Assembly: GCA_965249215.1 (NCBI GenBank)
Contig: CBDFLN010000002.1
Coordinates: forward strand, 1,966,531 to 2,030,530
Direction of reading: 5' to 3'
Source of the DNA: G963667675 sp965249215
GTDB taxonomy: Bacteria; Chloroflexota; Dehalococcoidia; Lucifugimonadales; UBA3495
Length of the DNA: 64,000 bases
Part shown: one piece after another, positions 61,785-64,000 of the stretch
Numbering within the stretch: position 1 is the first letter of the stretch
How the letters are laid out: each line of letters begins with the position of its first letter
Made by a program: the position numbers and the translations under genes
Notes under the pieces: model-generated
Databases searched by the model: none
Seen by the model: only the letters and a program-made list of their open reading frames with translations
Told to the model about the DNA's origin: nothing

Positions 61785-62440
61785 AGAGGGGATTTGATGG
61801 CCTGTTTCTTTCCCCCTTGTTAGTTCTCCACGCCTGAGGCGCGCGGTGGCGCGAGATTCCCGCCTGCGCGGGAATGACGGGTTGGGAGTTGGGGAGAGGG
61901 GAGTGCATGGCCTGTTTCTTTTCCCCTCATTAGCTCTCCACGCCCAAGGCGCGCGGTGGCGCGAGATTCCCGCCTGCGCGGGAATGACGGGTTGGGAGTT
62001 GGGGAGAGGGGATTTAATGGCCTGTTACTTTTCCCCTCGTTAGTTCTCCACGCCCAAGGCGCGCGGTGGCGCGAGATTCCCGCCTGCGCGGGAATGACGG
62101 GTTGGGAGTTGGGGAGAGGGGATTTGATGGCCTGTTTCTTTTCCCCTCGTTAGTTCTCCACGCCCAAGGCGCGCGGTGGCGCGAGATTCCCGCCTGCGCG
62201 GGAATGACGGGTTGGGAGTTGGGGAGAGGGGATTTGATGGCCTGTCTCTTTTCCCCCTCGTTAGTTCTCCACGCCTGAGGCGCGCGGTGGCGCGAGATTC
62301 CCGCCTGCGCGGGAATGACGGGTTGGGAGTTGGGGAGAGGGGATTTGATGGCCTGTTTCTTTTCCCCCTCGTTAGTTCTCCACGCCCAAGGCGCGCGGTG
62401 GCGCGAGATTCCCGCCTGCGCGGGAATGACGGGTTGGGGG
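61785..62440. repeat. 110-bp tandem repeat with REP-B palindromes, six copies
   Basis: Six units of 110-111 bases, each with GGCGCGCGGTGGCGCGAGAT, the REP-B palindrome GATTCCCGCCTGCGCGGGAA, and GGGTTGGGAGTTGGGGAGAGGG. The conserved blocks start near 61851, 61961, 62071, 62181, 62292 and 62403. Units differ at a handful of positions. The period is not a multiple of 3, and the open frames across it are not genes. Confidence 0.95.
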
Positions 62441-62515
62441 GCCCTTTGACTGGCTCAGGACAGGCCCTTCGATTTCCCTCAGGACAGGCTCTTCGATTTG
62501 GCTCAGGGCGAACGG
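62440..62515. repeat. REP-A partial units
   Basis: GGCTCAGGACAGGCCCTTCG and CTCAGGACAGGCTCTTCGAT in tandem, ending in GCTCAGGGCGAACGGG. They follow directly on the 110-bp array. Confidence 0.85.
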
Positions 62516-62587
62516 GGGTGGGGTTAGAGTCCCCCTCATCCTAACCTTCTCCCGGCAGTGGAGAAGGGATTTGTGAGGGCGGGGCGC

Positions 62588-62636
62588 CGAATTTTTTTGA
62601 TTTCCGTACCATTCTGTACCATTCTATACCATTTTT
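62588..62636. repeat. GGTACAGAAT iterated repeat, copy 2 (inverted)
   Basis: TCCGTACCATTCTGTACCAT followed by TCTATACCATTTTT: three 10-base units, the reverse complement of the array at 40641-40680. Confidence 0.75.
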
Positions 62637-62776
62637 GGAGAGCTGGGTCTGGGTTGGCGAATAGGGTCCTTGGTTGTCGGGATTTGGTGCATACGGTATT
62701 AGTTTGGGGGTTTGGGCGGGGTGCGTCAATGGCCTTTTGTCAGTAGGGGAGTTAGGGTTGGGGGGTGGGGGGGTCC

Positions 62777-63745
62777 GGTTTCTGAGAGCCTTGTGGGAGT
62801 CCGGCTGTCCGTGCGCGGGGGGTGGGGAGTTGGGGGCGGTTCGCCCTTCGATTTCCCCCTTCGACGGGCTCAGGACAGGCTCAGGACGAACGGACAGGTT
62901 GGGGCCCAAGTTAGGCAGGGGGCGCGGGGGACGGGTTGGGGCGGGTGGCGTGGTTGGGTGCGCGTAGGGGCGAAAGCTTTTTTTCCCCCCTACATGGTTG
63001 GGTGCGGTGGGTGTTGCGGGTCCCCTGGTTGTTAGAGGGTGCGGGGGGTTCCCGGTTTCGGAGAGCCTTGTGGGAGTCCGGCTGTCCGTGCGCGGGGGTG
63101 GGGAGTTGGGGGCGGTTCGCCCTTCGATTTCCCCCTTCGACGGGCTCAGGACAGGCTCAGGACGAACGGACAGGTTGGAGCCAAGTTAGGCAGGGGGCGT
63201 GGGGGGCGGGTTGGGGCGGGTTGGGACGGGTTGGGGCGGGTGGCGTGGTTGGGTGCGCGTAGGGGCGAAAGATTTTTCGCCCCTACATGGTTGGGTGCGG
63301 TGGGTGTTGCGGGTGCCCTGGTTGTTAGAGGGTGCGGGGGGTTCCCGGTTTCGGAGAGCCTTGTTGGTCTCCGGCTGTCCGTGCGCGGGGGTGGGGAGTT
63401 GGGGGCGGTTCGCCCTTCGATTTCCCCCTTCGACGGGCTCAGGACAGGCTCAGGACGAACGGACAGGTTGGGGCCAAGTTAGGCAGGGGGCGCGGGGGAC
63501 GGGTTGGGGCGGGTGGCGTGGTTGGGTGCGCGTAGGGGCGAAAGATTTTTCGCCCCTACATGGTTGGGTGCGGTGGGTGTTGCGGGTCCCCTGGTTGTTA
63601 GAGGGTGCGGGGGGTTCCCGGTTTCGGAGAGCCTTGTTGGTCTCCGGCTGTCCGTGCGCGGGGGTGGGGAGTTGGGGGCGGTTCGCCCTTCGATTTCCCC
63701 CTTCGACGGGCTCAGGACAGGCTCGAAGGGCGCACGGACAGCCTG
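62777..63745. repeat. Long tandem repeat of 273-293 bases, about four copies
   Basis: Units begin at the GGTTTC(G/T)GAGAGCCTTG block at 62777, 63054, 63347 and 63620. Each full unit holds a CTGTCCGTGCGCGGGG block, a complete REP-A (TTCGCCCTTCGATTTCCCCC to GACGAACGGACAG), a G-rich spacer, and a REP-D hairpin (GTAGGGGCGAAA/TTTCGCCCCTAC). The first hairpin (62964) is degenerate. The last unit is cut short. The open frames through it are not credible genes. Confidence 0.95.
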
Positions 63746-63786
63746 GGCCCAGGTTGGGCAATGGGCGCAGGCGACGCGGTTGGGGC

Positions 63787-63990
63787 GCGAGATTCCCGCC
63801 TGCGCGGGAATGACGGGTTGGGAGGCCCTTCGACTGGCTCAGGACAGGCCCTTCGAGAACCTCAGGGTGAACGGAAAATAAGAGGCGGGTGGGGGCTGGG
63901 GGGGGTAATTACCCCATCCTAACCTTCCCCTTCGAGAACCTCAGGACAGGCCCTTCGAGAACCTCAGGACAGGTCCTTCGTAAGGGGAAG
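63787..63990. repeat. REP-B and REP-A units at the window end
   Basis: A REP-B palindrome at 63788-63815 is followed by partial REP-A units (GGCCCTTCGAGAACCTCAGG type) up to the end of the window, where the array continues outside. Confidence 0.85.
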
Positions 63991-64000
63991 GGACTTCTTT

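Noticed and set aside
61846..63922. Chain of open frames through the 110-bp and 280-bp arrays
   Set aside because: The frames shift from unit to unit, encode translated palindromes, and lack start signals.

Overview
The window is about 60% GC, with bacterial gene structure, mostly ATG/GTG/TTG starts preceded by GGAGG-like ribosome sites, and several recognisable TTGACA/TATAAT-type promoters. The gene set suggests a member of the Chloroflexota, most likely Dehalococcoidia or the SAR202 group. It includes stand-alone catabolic oxidoreductases and amidohydrolases, a reductive-dehalogenase-like Fe-S protein, a solo molybdenum hydroxylase, a SpoIIIAA/R3H ATPase next to pdxST and tmk, and dense families of short dispersed palindromes. 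This placement is inferred from gene content; no 16S rRNA or other phylogenetic marker was compared.

Layout. 1-11.1 kb: catabolic and redox genes (FMN hydroxyacid dehydrogenase end, dienelactone-hydrolase-like protein, 2-hydroxyacid dehydrogenase, aldo/keto reductase, RdhA-like 4Fe-4S protein, amidohydrolase, DUF1800 protein, NHL-repeat protein, CMD protein, TIM-barrel isomerase). 11.5-16.5 kb: an MFS gene interrupted by TGA, a molybdenum hydroxylase large subunit and a sugar epimerase. 16.7-29 kb: an envelope and iron block with a frameshifted GT-C-like membrane protein, an Fe3+-type binding lipoprotein, a lipoprotein carrying two Fea1-like domains, a 1049-residue flippase/phosphodiesterase/GT2 fusion and UDP-glucose dehydrogenase. 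Next to it is a membrane gene split by an IS1182-type element with a CTAG target duplication. 29-33.5 kb: BFN-domain protein, nitroreductase, tRNA-Ser and gamma-glutamyltransferase.

34-40 kb is an accessory region with an RHH antitoxin and truncated PIN remnant, a Panacea toxin-antitoxin pair, a DUF3644 protein, a TIR-domain effector, a VapBC pair with a broken toxin, and a RibD-like reductase. 41-52 kb is housekeeping: citrate synthase, an 18-copy 26-bp minisatellite, a MidA-type methyltransferase, trmI, tRNA-Gly and tRNA-Phe, pdxS-pdxT, the SpoIIIAA/R3H ATPase and tmk. A small tRNA-Gly-flanked island carries a NYN nuclease gene. At 52.1-52.4 kb lies a SelW-like gene with an in-frame TGA in a C-x-x-U motif, a probable selenoprotein. 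52.7-61.7 kb has an OYE/FadH-type reductase, the probable operon unknown protein-valS-aroE-aroC on the minus strand, and an MBL-fold protein preceded by an overlapping 43-codon frame. From 61.7 kb to the end I see only tandem and dispersed repeats.

The most notable points are the selenocysteine SelW-like gene, the three-domain membrane fusion, the double Fea1-like lipoprotein beside an Fe-binding protein without a permease, the Panacea pair beside TIR and DUF3644 genes, the exactly reconstructable IS insertion, and the tRNA-Gly 3'-end duplication.
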